Source: Actinomadura latina NBRC 106108
Lineage (GTDB): Bacteria; Actinomycetota; Actinomycetes; Streptosporangiales; Streptosporangiaceae
Direction of reading: 5' to 3'
DNA length: 64,000 bases
NCBI RefSeq assembly: GCF_001552195.1
Contig: NZ_BCQS01000006.1
Coordinates: forward strand, 236,192 to 300,191
A model generated the notes under the pieces. That model did not search any database. It was given only the letters and a program-made list of their open reading frames with translations, and was not told the origin of the DNA. This document shows, in pieces, positions 43,967-55,367 of this stretch. Every line of letters starts with the position of its first letter. Within the stretch, counting starts at the first letter, position 1. The position numbers and the translations under genes are program-made.

Positions 43967-45621
43967 GCGGAGCGGACCGGGGGGCGCTGGGGGCCGTCCC
44001 CCCGCGAAGGGCGCGGGTGACCGCGCTGACCGGGACGGGCGGGCTGGCCCGGCTGATCCTGCGGCGCGACCGGATCCTGCTGCCCGCCTGGGTGCTCTGG
44101 ATCGCCGTGATCCCGGCCGGGTTCGTCGGGGCCACCGGGAGCCTCTACCCGGAGGCCGCCGACCGGCTCCAGTACGCGCGGACGACCGGGAACAACCCGA
44201 CGTTCCTGGCTCTCTACGGGCCGCTGTACGACACCGGCCTCGGCGGCATCATCGCGCAGCGCTCCGGGTTCATCCCGGTGGTGATCGGGCTGATCAGCGC
44301 GCTCACCGTCATCAGGCACACCCGCACCGAGGAGGAGGCGGGGCGCCGCGAGCTGCTCGGCGCCACCGTCACCGGACGCGGCGCGGGGCTGGCCGCCGCG
44401 CTCGCCGTGACGATGGCGGCGAACCTCGTCCTCGCCGCCGTGCTCACCGCCGGGCTGACCGCCCAGGGCCTCCCGGTCGCCGGTTCGCTGGCGTTCGGCC
44501 TGCAGATGGCCGCGGCCGGCTGCGTCTTCGCGGCCGTCGCGGGCGTCACCGCGCAGCTCAGCGAGAGCGCCGGCGCCGCTCGCGGGACGGCGATCGCCGC
44601 GCTCGGCGCCGCGTTCGCGATCCGGATGGCCGCCGACGTCGGCGGCGCGGGCAACTCCCTGTCGTGGCTTGGCTGGCTGTCCCCGCTCGGCTGGATCAAC
44701 CGGCTCCGCGCCTACGGCGAGGAGCGCTGGTGGACGCTCGCGCCGGCCGCCGTGCTGATCGCGGTCCTGGTGGCCGCCGCCGGTGCGCTGTCCGCGCGCC
44801 GGGACGCCGGCGCGGGCATCCTGCCGCAGCGGCCCGGGCCGGCCGACGCCCCGGCGCGGCTGTCCGGCCCGCTCGGGCTGGCCTGGCGGCTGCAGAGCCG
44901 CCCGCTCTACGGGTGGCTCGCCGGGTTCGCCGCGCTCGGCGTCGTGTACGGCGCGGTCGCGGGCGGAGTCCAGGACATGGTGAAGGACAACCCCGACCTG
45001 GCGCGGATCTTCACCCAGATCGGCGGGGCGCGGGGGATCACCGACGCCTACTTCGCCGCGGTGATGAGCATGCTCGGCCTGATCGCGGCCGCCTACGCGG
45101 TGGCGACCACGCTGCGGCTGCGCACCGAGGAGGCCGGGCAGCGCGCCGAACCGCTGCTCGCCACCGCGACGGGACGGCTGCGCTGGGCGTCGAGCCACCT
45201 GCTGTTCTCGCTGCTCGGCCCGGTCGCCGCGCTCGCCGTCGCGGGGCTGGCCGCCGGGATCGCGCACGGCCTGGACACCGGCGACCCCGGCCGGGAGGTG
45301 CCGCGCGTCCTCGGCGCGGCGCTGGCGCAGCTGCCCGCGGTCTGGCTGGTCGCCGCGGTCGCGGTCGCGCTGTTCGGCCTGGTCCCCGGGCTGACCGCGG
45401 CCGGAGCCTGGGTCGCGGTGGCGGTCTGCGCGCTGGTCACGCTCTTCGGCGCGGCCCTCGGCCTGGACCCGTGGGCCATGGACGTCTCGCCGTTCACCCA
45501 CGTCCCGAAGGTGGGGCAGGACTTCACCGTCATGTCGCTGGCGTGGCTGGCGGGGCTCGCCGCCGCCCTGTCCGCGCTCGGCATGGCGGGCTTCCGCCGC
45601 CGGGACCTCGCCGGCCACTGA
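43963..45621 (+). CDS. ABC exporter permease (polyketide/antibiotic exporter type)
   Basis: 552 residues, about twelve membrane segments in two repeated halves (first half [20 protein letters not shown] and [18 protein letters not shown]; second half [20 protein letters not shown]). Large fused permeases of this kind follow TetR and ATPase genes in actinomycetes and export drugs or antibiotics. Confidence 0.88.
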   Translation: MSGADRGALGAVPPRRARVTALTGTGGLARLILRRDRILLPAWVLWIAVIPAGFVGATGSLYPEAADRLQYARTTGNNPTFLALYGPLYDTGLGGIIAQRSGFIPVVIGLISALTVIRHTRTEEEAGRRELLGATVTGRGAGLAAALAVTMAANLVLAAVLTAGLTAQGLPVAGSLAFGLQMAAAGCVFAAVAGVTAQLSESAGAARGTAIAALGAAFAIRMAADVGGAGNSLSWLGWLSPLGWINRLRAYGEERWWTLAPAAVLIAVLVAAAGALSARRDAGAGILPQRPGPADAPARLSGPLGLAWRLQSRPLYGWLAGFAALGVVYGAVAGGVQDMVKDNPDLARIFTQIGGARGITDAYFAAVMSMLGLIAAAYAVATTLRLRTEEAGQRAEPLLATATGRLRWASSHLLFSLLGPVAALAVAGLAAGIAHGLDTGDPGREVPRVLGAALAQLPAVWLVAAVAVALFGLVPGLTAAGAWVAVAVCALVTLFGAALGLDPWAMDVSPFTHVPKVGQDFTVMSLAWLAGLAAALSALGMAGFRRRDLAGH

Positions 45622-45638
45622 GCGGTTAGATTGGCCCG

Positions 45639-46241
45639 GTGACATCACCGAAGCCTCTCGCCATCTGCGTGTTCTGCTCGTCCAGCGGCAAGATCGACCG
45701 CGTGTACCGCGACCTCGCGGCGGAGGCCGGCGCCGAGCTGGCGCGGCGCGGTCACAGCCTGGTCAGCGGCGGCGCCCAGGTGTCGTGCATGGGCGCCGTC
45801 GCCCGCGCCGCGCGCGCCGGCGGCGCCCGTACCGTCGGGGTGATCCCGGAGGGCCTGGTCAGCGTCGAGATCTCCGACGAGGACAACGACGAGCTGGTCA
45901 TCACGCCGGACATGCGGACCCGCAAGGGCGAGATGGACCGGCGCAGCGACGCGTTCCTCATCCTCCCCGGCGGCATCGGCACCCTGGAGGAGCTGTTCGA
46001 GGTGTGGACGGCCCGCGTCCTCGCCATGCACGAGAAGCCCGTCGTCATCCTCGACCCGACCGGCGTCTACGACCCGCTCCGCGACCTGATGGTGGGGCTC
46101 ACCGAGCAGGGCTTCGCCCGCCCCAGGATCTGGGACGCCATCGGCTGGACGACCACCGTCCCCGAGGCGTTCGACCTCCTGGAGCGGGCGCAGCCGCGCA
46201 TCGAGTTCTCCCCCGGGGACTACGCCGAGACGCAGCTCTAG
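45639..46241 (+). CDS. LOG family protein (TIGR00730), second copy
   Basis: 200 residues, GTG start. ICVFCSSSGKIDRVYRDLAA, LVSGGAQVSCMGAVA, RKGEMDRRSDAFLILPGGIG and TLEELFEVWTARVLAMHEKP show a classical LOG phosphoribohydrolase, closer to the plant-type enzyme than the longer copy at 20 kb. Follows the exporter after 17 bases. Confidence 0.9.
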   Translation: MTSPKPLAICVFCSSSGKIDRVYRDLAAEAGAELARRGHSLVSGGAQVSCMGAVARAARAGGARTVGVIPEGLVSVEISDEDNDELVITPDMRTRKGEMDRRSDAFLILPGGIGTLEELFEVWTARVLAMHEKPVVILDPTGVYDPLRDLMVGLTEQGFARPRIWDAIGWTTTVPEAFDLLERAQPRIEFSPGDYAETQL

Positions 46242-46273
46242 CCGGCGCGGGGGGCGACCTCCGACAACCCCGG

Positions 46274-48082
46274 TCAGGCGTCGTGCTTGCGGCCCGGCAT
46301 GTTCTCGTACATGTCGGTGAGCTTCTGCCGGAAGCCGCGGGCCGCGATGCCGACCTTCTGCGGGTCCTTGAGGCCGGCCTTGACGGCCTTCTTCGCCTGA
46401 TCCTTCATGATGTGCGGCGGGATCGGGGCGATCTCGTTGTCGACCACGAACTCGATCACGACGGGCCGGTCGCTCGCGAGCGCCTCCTTCCAGGCGGCGG
46501 TGACGTTCTTGGGCTCGTCGCAGTAGATGCCCTTGAGGCCGCACAGCGCCGCGTACTTGGCGTACTCGAAGTCGGGGATGCTCTGCGAGCCCTTGAACTT
46601 CGGGTCGCCGCCCATCGCGCGCTGCTCCCAGGTGACCTGGTTGAGGTCCTGGTTGTTGAACACCGCGAAGATCAGCGGCGGGGAGCCGGCCAGCCGGTCG
46701 GCGTACCGCTTGACGGTGAGCATCTCGTTCATGCCGTTCATCTGGAACGCGCCGTCGCCGACGAAGCAGATCACCGGGCGGTCCGGGTAGGCGAACCGCG
46801 CCGCGATCGCGTACGGGACGCCGGGCCCCATCGTCGCGAGCGTCCCCGACAGCGACGCCTGCATCCCGTCGCGGAGCTTGATGTGCCGGGCCCACCAGTT
46901 GGTGGCCGACCCCGAGTCGGCGGTGAGGATGGCGCCGTCCGGCAGCAGCGGGGACACCTCGTGCGCGACGGCCTGCGGGTTGATCTTGCCCTCGAAGCTC
47001 TGCCCGGCGCGCTTGGCCATCACCGTGTCCCAGGTGCGGACGTTCTCCTCGATCTCCTCGCGCCAGGAGCGGTCCTCCTTGCGTTCGAGGAGCGGGATGA
47101 GCTCCCTGAGCGTCTCCTTGGCGTCCCCGACGACGTGCGCGTCCATCGGGTAGCGGATGCCGATCATGCGGCCGTCGATGTCGATCTCGACGCCCTTGCA
47201 GCTGCCCTCGTCCGGCAGCCACTCGGCGTACGGGAAACTCGTGCCGATCATGAACAGGACGTCGCAGTTCATGATCATCTCATCGCTGGCCTTGGAGCCG
47301 AGCAGGCCGACCGGCCCGGTGACGAACGGCAGGTCGTCCGGCAGGACCTCGCGGCCGAGCAGCGCCTTGGCGACGCCCGCGCCGAGCAGCTCGGCGGTCT
47401 CTATCAGCTCGGACTGCGCGTTCGCGGCGCCCTGGCCGACCAGCATGGCGACCTTCTGCCCCTCGTTGAGGATCTGCGCGGCCTTGTGCAGCTCCTCCTT
47501 GTTGGGCAGGACGCGCGGCTGGCTCCAGCCGACGCTGGAGTACACCGAGCCGTGCTCCTTGGGCGGCGACGGGACGGCCTCCGACTCCTGGACGTCCTCC
47601 GGGATGATGATCGTCGCGACGCTGCGGGTGGTGAGCGCCGTCTTGAACGCACGGTCGATGACGTGTCGCATCTGCCCCGGCTGCATGACGATCTGGCAGT
47701 ACTCCGACACGTCGGAGAACAGGGTCTCCAGATTCACCTCCTGCTGGTAGTGGGTGCCCTGGGAGAGCCGCTTCTGCTGCCCGATGATCGCGACGACCGG
47801 CTGGTGGTCCAGCTTGGCGTCGTAGAGCCCGTTCAGCAGGTGGATCGCGCCCGGCCCGGACGTGGCCGTGCAGACGCCGACCTCGCCGGTGAACTTGGCG
47901 TGCGCGCACGCCATGAACGCGGCCATCTCCTCGTGCCGCGTCTGGATGAACTCGGGATTCCCCTCGGCGCGGTCGAACGCGCCGAGCATGCCGTTGATGC
48001 CGTCGCCCGGGTACCCGTAGACCCGCTTGATGCCCCACTCGGTCAGCCGCTGGAGGACGTAGTCGGCCACTTGCTGCGCCAT
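46274..48082 (-). CDS. Thiamine pyrophosphate enzyme (pyruvate oxidase/dehydrogenase PoxB-like)
   Basis: 602 residues. N-terminal TPP domain with GYPGDGINGML and the catalytic Glu in RHEEMAAFMACAHAK; middle FAD-like domain (VGQGAANAQSELIETAELLG, GPVGLLGSKASDEM); C-terminal TPP-binding motif GDGAFQMNGMNEML through FNNQDLN. Likely decarboxylates pyruvate to acetate (quinone-linked) or acts on a related 2-oxo acid. Followed by an SDR gene upstream on the same strand. Confidence 0.85.
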   Translation of the reverse strand: MAQQVADYVLQRLTEWGIKRVYGYPGDGINGMLGAFDRAEGNPEFIQTRHEEMAAFMACAHAKFTGEVGVCTATSGPGAIHLLNGLYDAKLDHQPVVAIIGQQKRLSQGTHYQQEVNLETLFSDVSEYCQIVMQPGQMRHVIDRAFKTALTTRSVATIIIPEDVQESEAVPSPPKEHGSVYSSVGWSQPRVLPNKEELHKAAQILNEGQKVAMLVGQGAANAQSELIETAELLGAGVAKALLGREVLPDDLPFVTGPVGLLGSKASDEMIMNCDVLFMIGTSFPYAEWLPDEGSCKGVEIDIDGRMIGIRYPMDAHVVGDAKETLRELIPLLERKEDRSWREEIEENVRTWDTVMAKRAGQSFEGKINPQAVAHEVSPLLPDGAILTADSGSATNWWARHIKLRDGMQASLSGTLATMGPGVPYAIAARFAYPDRPVICFVGDGAFQMNGMNEMLTVKRYADRLAGSPPLIFAVFNNQDLNQVTWEQRAMGGDPKFKGSQSIPDFEYAKYAALCGLKGIYCDEPKNVTAAWKEALASDRPVVIEFVVDNEIAPIPPHIMKDQAKKAVKAGLKDPQKVGIAARGFRQKLTDMYENMPGRKHDA

Positions 48083-48130
48083 TGCTCTCTCCTCTTCCGT
48101 GATGTCGTCGTGTCCGCCGCGGCGGCCGGG

Positions 48131-49162
48131 TCAGCGCCGCAGCAGCCTGGCCGCGCCGACCGCCGCGCCCGCGGCGGCGCCGGCCGTCGCGGCCCCCACC
48201 AGGTACTTGTGCTGCCCCGCCCACATCTGCGGGCTCGTCCCGTGCGCGCGGTCGTCGAACCGGCCGTGGCTCCCGTGGTCCTCGCCGGAGGCGTCGTCGG
48301 CGGGCTCCCACAGGTTCGCCGGGCGGTCCGGCCGGGCGTCCTCGTCCGTGTGCTGCGACCGGAAACCGGTCTTCGCCAGGTAGCGGTCCAGCAGGCCCCC
48401 GGCGAACTTGTTGCCGAGGATCGTGCCGACCGAGCTGGCGCCGATCCAGTACTCGCGGCGCGCGGGATGCTCGGCGGCGTACAGCAGCGCGTCCGCCGCC
48501 ACCTCCGGCTGGTAGATGGGCGGGACGGGCTGCGGCCGCTTGCGCAGCCGCGACAGGACCCAGTCGAACTGCGGCGTGTTGACCGCCGGCATCTGCACCA
48601 TCGTCACCCGCACGCCGCTGCCCTCGTGCATCAGCTCCGTCCGCAGCGACTCGTGGAAGCCCTTGATCGCGTGCTTGGCGCCGCAGTAGGCGCTCTGCAG
48701 CGGGATCCCCCGGTAGGCCATCGCCGACCCGCACTGGACGATCACGCCGCGGTCGCGCGGCATCATCCGCTTCAGCGCGGTCCGGGTGCCGTTGACGTAG
48801 CCGAGGTAGGTGACGTCGGTGGTGCGCTCGAACTCCGCCGGCTCGATGTCCCAGAACGGCGCGAGCACCGAGGAGAAGGCCACGTTCACCCACACGTCGA
48901 TCGGGCCGAGCTCGTCCTCGGCCTTCCGCGCGGCCTCCTCCACCCGGTCGCGGTCGGTCATGTCGACGCTGATGGGCAGCGCGCGCCCGCCGGCGGCCTC
49001 GACGTCGGCGACGGCGCCGTCCAGGCCCTTCTCGCCGCGGGCCAGCAGTGCGATCCGCGCGCCGCGCCGGGCGAACGCCGTCGCCGCGGCCCGGCCGATG
49101 CCGCCGCTCGCGCCGGTGAGCACGACGACGCTCTTCTCGTCGATCCTGTGTTTCGTCAGCAC
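48131..49162 (-). CDS. Short-chain dehydrogenase/reductase with C-terminal membrane tail
   Basis: 343 residues. NAD(P) motif [12 protein letters not shown], catalytic Ser in [11 protein letters not shown] and YCGAK (Tyr/Lys). After the 250-residue SDR core there is a hydrophilic linker and an Ala/Gly-rich hydrophobic end ([19 protein letters not shown]), possibly a membrane anchor. Substrate unknown. Runs 48 bases ahead of the PoxB-like gene, probably one operon. Confidence 0.85.
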   Translation of the reverse strand: MLTKHRIDEKSVVVLTGASGGIGRAAATAFARRGARIALLARGEKGLDGAVADVEAAGGRALPISVDMTDRDRVEEAARKAEDELGPIDVWVNVAFSSVLAPFWDIEPAEFERTTDVTYLGYVNGTRTALKRMMPRDRGVIVQCGSAMAYRGIPLQSAYCGAKHAIKGFHESLRTELMHEGSGVRVTMVQMPAVNTPQFDWVLSRLRKRPQPVPPIYQPEVAADALLYAAEHPARREYWIGASSVGTILGNKFAGGLLDRYLAKTGFRSQHTDEDARPDRPANLWEPADDASGEDHGSHGRFDDRAHGTSPQMWAGQHKYLVGAATAGAAAGAAVGAARLLRR

Positions 49163-49240
49163 CTAGTCCCACTGCCCGAGACTCCGGGTCTGTAACGCGG
49201 GGTCCGCGCCGCCGGGCCGTCCCTCGGATACGGTCGAAAT

Positions 49241-49714
49241 GTGCGCGCCCGTGAACTCGCCGTCGACTACCCGACCGTGACGCCGGCCGACTCCGCGCTG
49301 GACGCGGCCCGCCTCCTGGCGGACCGGGGACTGCCCGGTCTCGTCGTCGTGGACGGCCGGCGGCGCGCGGTCGCGGTGATCCCGGGTTCGCGGCTGCTGC
49401 GCCAGATCGTCCCGCCGCACGTCCGGGACGATCCGACCCTCGCCCGCGTCTACGACGAGCCCCACGCCGACCGGCTCGCCGCCAGGCTCGGCGACCGCAC
49501 GGTGGCCGAGCTGCTGGAGGGCGAGCAGAAGCCGCTCCGCGTCGTCGGCCCGGACGCCACCGCGATGGAGATCGCGAGCGTCATGGCGGGCGCCCGCAGC
49601 CCCGTGGTGGCGGTGTCCGACAACGAGGAGCATCCCGAGAAGGGCGCCGTGATCGGCGTCATCACCGCCGCCGACCTGCTGTCCCGCCTCCTGCCCGCGC
49701 CCGGCGACGCCTGA
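49241..49714 (+). CDS. CBS domain protein
   Basis: 157 residues from a GTG. Two CBS motifs: VTPADSALDAARLLADRGLP and LVVVDGRRRAVAVI in the first; VVGPDATAMEIASVMAGARS and VIGVITAADLLSRLL in the second. Binds adenosyl ligands as a sensor, partner unknown. Weak ribosome-binding site. Divergent from the SDR gene. Confidence 0.85.
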   Translation: MRARELAVDYPTVTPADSALDAARLLADRGLPGLVVVDGRRRAVAVIPGSRLLRQIVPPHVRDDPTLARVYDEPHADRLAARLGDRTVAELLEGEQKPLRVVGPDATAMEIASVMAGARSPVVAVSDNEEHPEKGAVIGVITAADLLSRLLPAPGDA

Positions 49715-49762
49715 CCCGCACGGGCCGCCCGAACCGCTCGCGAACGCCACCGAAGGAGACGC

Positions 49763-50608
49763 ATGAACGTCGATGTCCCCGCCTCGCGGGAACTGGCCGG
49801 AATCGCCGAGCTCGCCGCCCGCGCCACGGGGGACCGGCTGCGGACGGCGTTCCGCTCGCGTCCCGAAGTCGACACCAAGCGCGACATGCACGACCCCGTC
49901 ACCGTGCACGACCGCGCGGCCGAGGAGACCATCCGGGAGGTGCTCGCCAAGGAGACCCCGGGCAGCGTCGTCGTCGGCGAGGAGGGCGGCGCGCAGGGTC
50001 CGGGCGGCGACAAGGGCACAGACGGCGACGTCCGCTGGTACGTGGACCCCATCGACGGCACCGCCAACTTCGCGGTCGGCCTGCCGTTCTTCTGCGTGTC
50101 CATCGGCGCCGTCGCCGGCGGCGAGGTCGTCGCGGGCGCGGTGTACGACCCGGTGCGGGACGAGATGTTCAGCGCGTCCCTGGCCGGCGCGACCTGCAAC
50201 GGCACGCGCATCGAGAGCAGGGGCGCCTCCCGCGACGAGACCGCCGTCGTCGCCACGTCCTACCCGAGCGCGCACGAGCTGCGCGACGACCGGAACGAGG
50301 CGCTGCGCCGCTTCGGCCTGATGGTGGACGCGTTCGCCACGCTGCGCCGCCCCGGCAGCGCCGCGCTCACCCTCGCGCACGTCGCCGCGGGCTGGACCGA
50401 CGTCGCCTTCGACCCGTCCATCAACGCCTGGGACATCACCGCGGCGCTGCTGCTGGTCCGGCAGGCGGGCGGGACGTACCTGCCGCTAGGCGGGGAGCCC
50501 GGCGCCCCCGACCACGAGGCCCCCGGCTACCTGGCCTGCGTCGGCGGCTTCGACCTCGCCGGATCCGTCATGCTCGAGGTGACCGGCGCGACGGTAGCGG
50601 GCCCATGA
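49763..50608 (+). CDS. Inositol monophosphatase family protein
   Basis: 281 residues; GAAGGAG precedes the ATG. Mg-site motifs: VVGEEGG, VDPIDGTANFAVGLPF and the late WDITAALLLVRQAGG. Releases free inositol (or another alcohol) from its phosphate. It lies next to a partial inositol degradation operon, which suggests but does not prove a link. Confidence 0.9.
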   Translation: MNVDVPASRELAGIAELAARATGDRLRTAFRSRPEVDTKRDMHDPVTVHDRAAEETIREVLAKETPGSVVVGEEGGAQGPGGDKGTDGDVRWYVDPIDGTANFAVGLPFFCVSIGAVAGGEVVAGAVYDPVRDEMFSASLAGATCNGTRIESRGASRDETAVVATSYPSAHELRDDRNEALRRFGLMVDAFATLRRPGSAALTLAHVAAGWTDVAFDPSINAWDITAALLLVRQAGGTYLPLGGEPGAPDHEAPGYLACVGGFDLAGSVMLEVTGATVAGP

Positions 50609-50621
50609 GCGCCACCCGCGC

Positions 50622-50644
50622 CGTGCCGCGCTGCGCGCGGCGTG
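50622..50644. terminator. Hairpin between convergent genes
   Basis: GCCGCGC-TGC-GCGCGGC (50625-50641) with one or two extra wobble pairs on each side. It lies between the convergent inositol monophosphatase and gntR stops and can serve both strands. Confidence 0.5.
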
Positions 50645-50660
50645 GTGTCGACGGGGTGAG

Positions 50661-51398
50661 TCAGTGTTCGACGAGGGTGAGTTCGAACGAGTAGCGGTCG
50701 GCGCGGTAGACGTGGCGGCCGTGCTCGGTCGCGGCGCCCTGGTCGTCGTAGGCGGTGCGGTTCATGGTGAGCAGCGGGGCGCCGCGCCGCTCGTCCAGCA
50801 GCCGGGCCTCGGCCGCCGTCGCGCCGCGCGCCCCGATGGTCTGGTTCGCGATGCGCAGGTTGATCCCGGTGGCGCGGAGCAGCTCGTACAGGCCGTGCTC
50901 GGCGAGGTCGGCCTCGGTCACCTCGATCAGGCCGAGCGGCAGGTAGTTGGTGAGCAGCGCGAGCGGCTCGTCGCCGGTGCAGCGGACGCGGCGCATCCGG
51001 ACGACCTCGGTGCCGGGCGGGACGCCGAGCTCCTTGGCCACCGTGTCGTCGGCCGGGACGGGGCCGAGGTCCAGGACCCGGGTGCGCGGCTCCCGGCCGG
51101 CGGCCGCCAGGTCGTCGTGCAGGCTGGTCAGCTCGATCGGGCGGCGGATCTCCGACTGCACCACCTGCGTGCCGACGCCCCGCTTGCGCACCAGGAGCCC
51201 CCGGTCCACCAGGTGCTGGATCGCCTGCCGGACGGTCGGGCGGGACAGCCCGCACCGGCCGGCCAGCTCGACCTCGTTCTCCAGCCGGGTGCCCGGGGTC
51301 AGCTCACCCGCCCGGATCGCGGCCTCCAGGTGCTGGGCGAGCTGGTAGTACAGCGGCACGGGGCTGCTGCGGTCCACGGACACGCGCGGTCGGTACAC
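50661..51398 (-). CDS. GntR family regulator (HutC/UTRA type)
   Basis: 245 residues; GTG with AGAGGAGG six bases upstream. N-terminal wHTH: PLYYQLAQHLEAAIRAGELT, NEVELAGRCGLSRPTVRQAI, GVGTQVVQ. C-terminal UTRA ligand domain (LTNYLPLGL, ARLLDERRGAPLLTMNRTAYD, RADRYSFELTL). Divergent from the inositol operon and probably its repressor. Confidence 0.9.
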   Translation of the reverse strand: MYRPRVSVDRSSPVPLYYQLAQHLEAAIRAGELTPGTRLENEVELAGRCGLSRPTVRQAIQHLVDRGLLVRKRGVGTQVVQSEIRRPIELTSLHDDLAAAGREPRTRVLDLGPVPADDTVAKELGVPPGTEVVRMRRVRCTGDEPLALLTNYLPLGLIEVTEADLAEHGLYELLRATGINLRIANQTIGARGATAAEARLLDERRGAPLLTMNRTAYDDQGAATEHGRHVYRADRYSFELTLVEH

Positions 51399-51446
51399 CC
51401 ATCGCCTCCTCTGGCCGAGCACGATGGTACCCCCGGGCGTGTCATC

Positions 51447-51474
51447 ACCTTATTACCTCATAATGTCCTAACAA
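51447..51474 (-). promoter_or_regulatory. gntR promoter in the divergent spacer
   Basis: On the minus strand TTGTTA (51474-51469), 16 bases, then TAAGGT (51452-51447). A half-symmetric ATGTC-13-GACAT (51463-51485) overlaps it and TTGACA (51479-51484) reads the other way toward the inositol genes. A shared operator here would let GntR control both sides. Confidence 0.4.
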
Positions 51475-51565
51475 AGAATTGACATCTCCATGCGGCCTTC
51501 AGCAGACTCGGCGGAGCCGGCCCCACGCCCCGGCCGGAGCGCGTCCCCGGAGAGATGGTGAGCCG

Positions 51566-52447
51566 ATGATCAAGGATCGTGTCGCGGGAGCCCCGATCTC
51601 GTGGGGGGTGTGCGAGGTGCCGGGCTGGGGCCACCAGCTGGCGCCCGCGCGGGTGCTGGCGGAGATGCGCGACCTCGGGCTGGCCGCCACGGAGTTCGGG
51701 CCGCCCGGCTTCCTGCCGGCCGGGGCCGCCGAGCGCGCCGCGCTGCTCGCCGGGCACGGGCTCCGCGCCGTGGGCGGGTTCGCGCCGGTCGTGCTGCACG
51801 ACCCGGACCGCGACCCGCTGCCCGACGTCCGGCGAATCCTGGCCGGGTTCGGTGTGGAACGCTCCAACGAGCGGCTCACGCTGGTGCTCGCGGCCGTGCA
51901 CGGGCTGGACGGCTACGACGAGCGGCTGGTGCTCGACCCGGCCGGCTGGGCGGCGCTGCTCGGCAACCTCGACCGGATCGCCGCGGCCGCGGCCGCGGCG
52001 GGCGTCCGGGCGGTGCTGCATCCGCATGCCGGGACGATGGTGGAACGGTCCGACGAGGTCCGGCGCGTCCTCGACGGGTCGGGCATCCCGCTCTGCCTGG
52101 ACACCGGGCACCTGCTGATCGGCGGCACGGACCCGGGCGACCTCGCGGCCCGGGCCCCCGGCCGGATCGCGCACGTCCACCTGAAGGACGTCGACGCCGG
52201 GCTCGCCGAGGCCGTCCGGGCCGGCGCGACCCCGTACACCGACGCCGTCCGGGACGGCATCTACCGCCCGCTCGGCGCGGGCGACATCGACATCGCCGGG
52301 ATCATCGGCTCCCTCGAAGGCGCCGGCTACGACGGCTGGTACGTCCTCGAACAGGACATGATCATCGACGCGGAGCCCGCGGCCGGCGCCGGACCCGCCG
52401 CCGACGTGCGCGCCTGCGTCGACTTCCTCGCCGGGATCCCCGCATGA
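51566..52447 (+). CDS. IolE-like sugar phosphate isomerase/epimerase (TIM barrel)
   Basis: 293 residues. AGAPISWGVCEVPGWGHQL at the N-terminus, metal ligands in LHPHAGTM, LCLDTGHLLIGG, HVHLKDVD and YVLEQDM. Matches the inosose dehydratase/isomerase group found in actinobacterial inositol operons. ATGA overlap with the next gene. Could be IolE (2-keto-myo-inositol dehydratase) or a related epimerase. Confidence 0.8.
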   Translation: MIKDRVAGAPISWGVCEVPGWGHQLAPARVLAEMRDLGLAATEFGPPGFLPAGAAERAALLAGHGLRAVGGFAPVVLHDPDRDPLPDVRRILAGFGVERSNERLTLVLAAVHGLDGYDERLVLDPAGWAALLGNLDRIAAAAAAAGVRAVLHPHAGTMVERSDEVRRVLDGSGIPLCLDTGHLLIGGTDPGDLAARAPGRIAHVHLKDVDAGLAEAVRAGATPYTDAVRDGIYRPLGAGDIDIAGIIGSLEGAGYDGWYVLEQDMIIDAEPAAGAGPAADVRACVDFLAGIPA

Positions 52448-53336
52448 CCGGAGTCGCGGCCGGGTCGCGGGCCGGGCGGATCGCCGCGCTCGCGGAGACG
52501 CGCGCCGTCCGTCCCGGGGCCATCGCCGAGGCCGCCGCCCGCCGCACGAGGCGCCCGTCGCCGCTCGGCCCGGCCGGACGGCTCCTGCTGATCGCCGCCG
52601 ACCACCCCGCGCGCGGCGCCCTCGCCGCCGGCGGCGACCCGCTCGCCATGGCCGACCGCGGCGAACTCCTCGACCGGCTCTGCACGGCCCTGGGGCGTCC
52701 CGGCGTGGACGGCGTCCTCGCCGCCCCCGACGTCGTCGAGGACCTGCTGCTGCTCGGCGCCCTCGACGGCAAGGTGGTGATCGGCTCGATGAACCGGGGC
52801 GGGCTCGCCGGCGCGTCCTTCGAGATCGACGACCGCTTCACCGCCTACAGCGCCGCCGCGATCGCCGCGTCCCGGCTCGACGGCGGCAAGGTGCTGCTCC
52901 GGGTGGACGACGGCGACCCGGCGACGCCCCGCACGCTGGAGGGCTGCGCGCGGGCGGTGTCGGACCTCGCCGGGCACGGCCTGATGGCGATGGTCGAGCC
53001 GTTCGTCGCCCGCCGGGTGGACGGCCGCGTCCGCAACGACCTCGCGCCGGAGGCGATGATCCGCGCGATCTCGATCGCGTCCGGGCTCGGGACCACGTCG
53101 GCGCGCACCTGGCTGAAGGTTCCGGTCGTCCCGGACATGGAACGCGTGATGGCCGCCTCGACCCTGCCCGCCCTGCTCCTCGGCGGCGAGGTCGCCGCCG
53201 ACCCGCGCGCCGCCCGCGACGGCTGGCGCCGCGCGATGCGGCTGCCGACCGTCCGGGGCCTGGTCGTGGGCCGCTCCCTTCTCTACCCCGCGGACGGCGA
53301 CGTCGCCGGAGCCGTGGACGCCGCAGTGGAGGTCAT

Positions 53337-53340
<4 letters not shown>
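52444..53340 (+). CDS. Cgl0158-type (beta/alpha)8 barrel aldolase-like protein
   Basis: 298 residues. LLLIAADHPARGAL, VIGSMNRGGLAGASFEIDDR, MVEPFVARR and WLKVPVVPDME are typical of the DeoC/LacD-like class I aldolase-fold proteins that sit in actinobacterial iol operons. Likely cleaves or isomerises the 2-deoxy-5-keto-gluconate-6-phosphate intermediate (inference from context). Overlaps both neighbours by ATGA. Confidence 0.8.
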
Positions 53341-55205
<1,865 letters not shown>

Positions 55206-55216
55206 AAGGAGCCTTC

Positions 55217-55300
55217 GTGCGCCCCGATTCAGCCCGCGGCGGCCTTCCCCGCGGCGCGCCGACCCAAGATTGTCCTGGGGCTTTGCCGGGCCGCCGGTGA
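55217..55300 (+). CDS. Possible 27-residue peptide after iolD
   Basis: A GTG with a strong AAAGGAG site opens VRPDSARGGLPRGAPTQDCP and stops inside the hairpin that follows. Could be a leader, a decoy site or the stub of a lost iol gene. Low confidence. Confidence 0.25.
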   Translation: MRPDSARGGLPRGAPTQDCPGALPGRR

Positions 55301-55314
55301 TCGTTCACCGGCGG
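55291..55314 (+). terminator. Perfect 10-bp hairpin after the inositol operon
   Basis: CCGCCGGTGA, loop TCGT, TCACCGGCGG. No U-tract. It ends the iolD transcript, and its right arm also contains the first unit of the PHO-like repeat. Confidence 0.65.
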
Positions 55315-55324
55315 TTCAGCGGCG
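55303..55324 (+). promoter_or_regulatory. PHO box upstream of the PhoX gene
   Basis: Two 11-bp direct repeats, GTTCACCGGCG (55303-55313) and GTTCAGCGGCG (55314-55324), match the GTTCACC direct-repeat units bound by PhoP in streptomycetes. They end 43 bases before the start codon of a PhoX-type phosphatase, the expected kind of target. Confidence 0.7.
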
Positions 55325-55367
55325 GCGGCCAACCTCCTGCGTGATCCCCTTACGTGAAGGAGTGCCC

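Noticed and set aside
45785..49195. A plus-strand open frame of about 1136 codons over the LOG, PoxB-like and SDR genes
   Set aside because: It crosses real genes on both strands and has the composition of an antisense/out-of-frame artefact.
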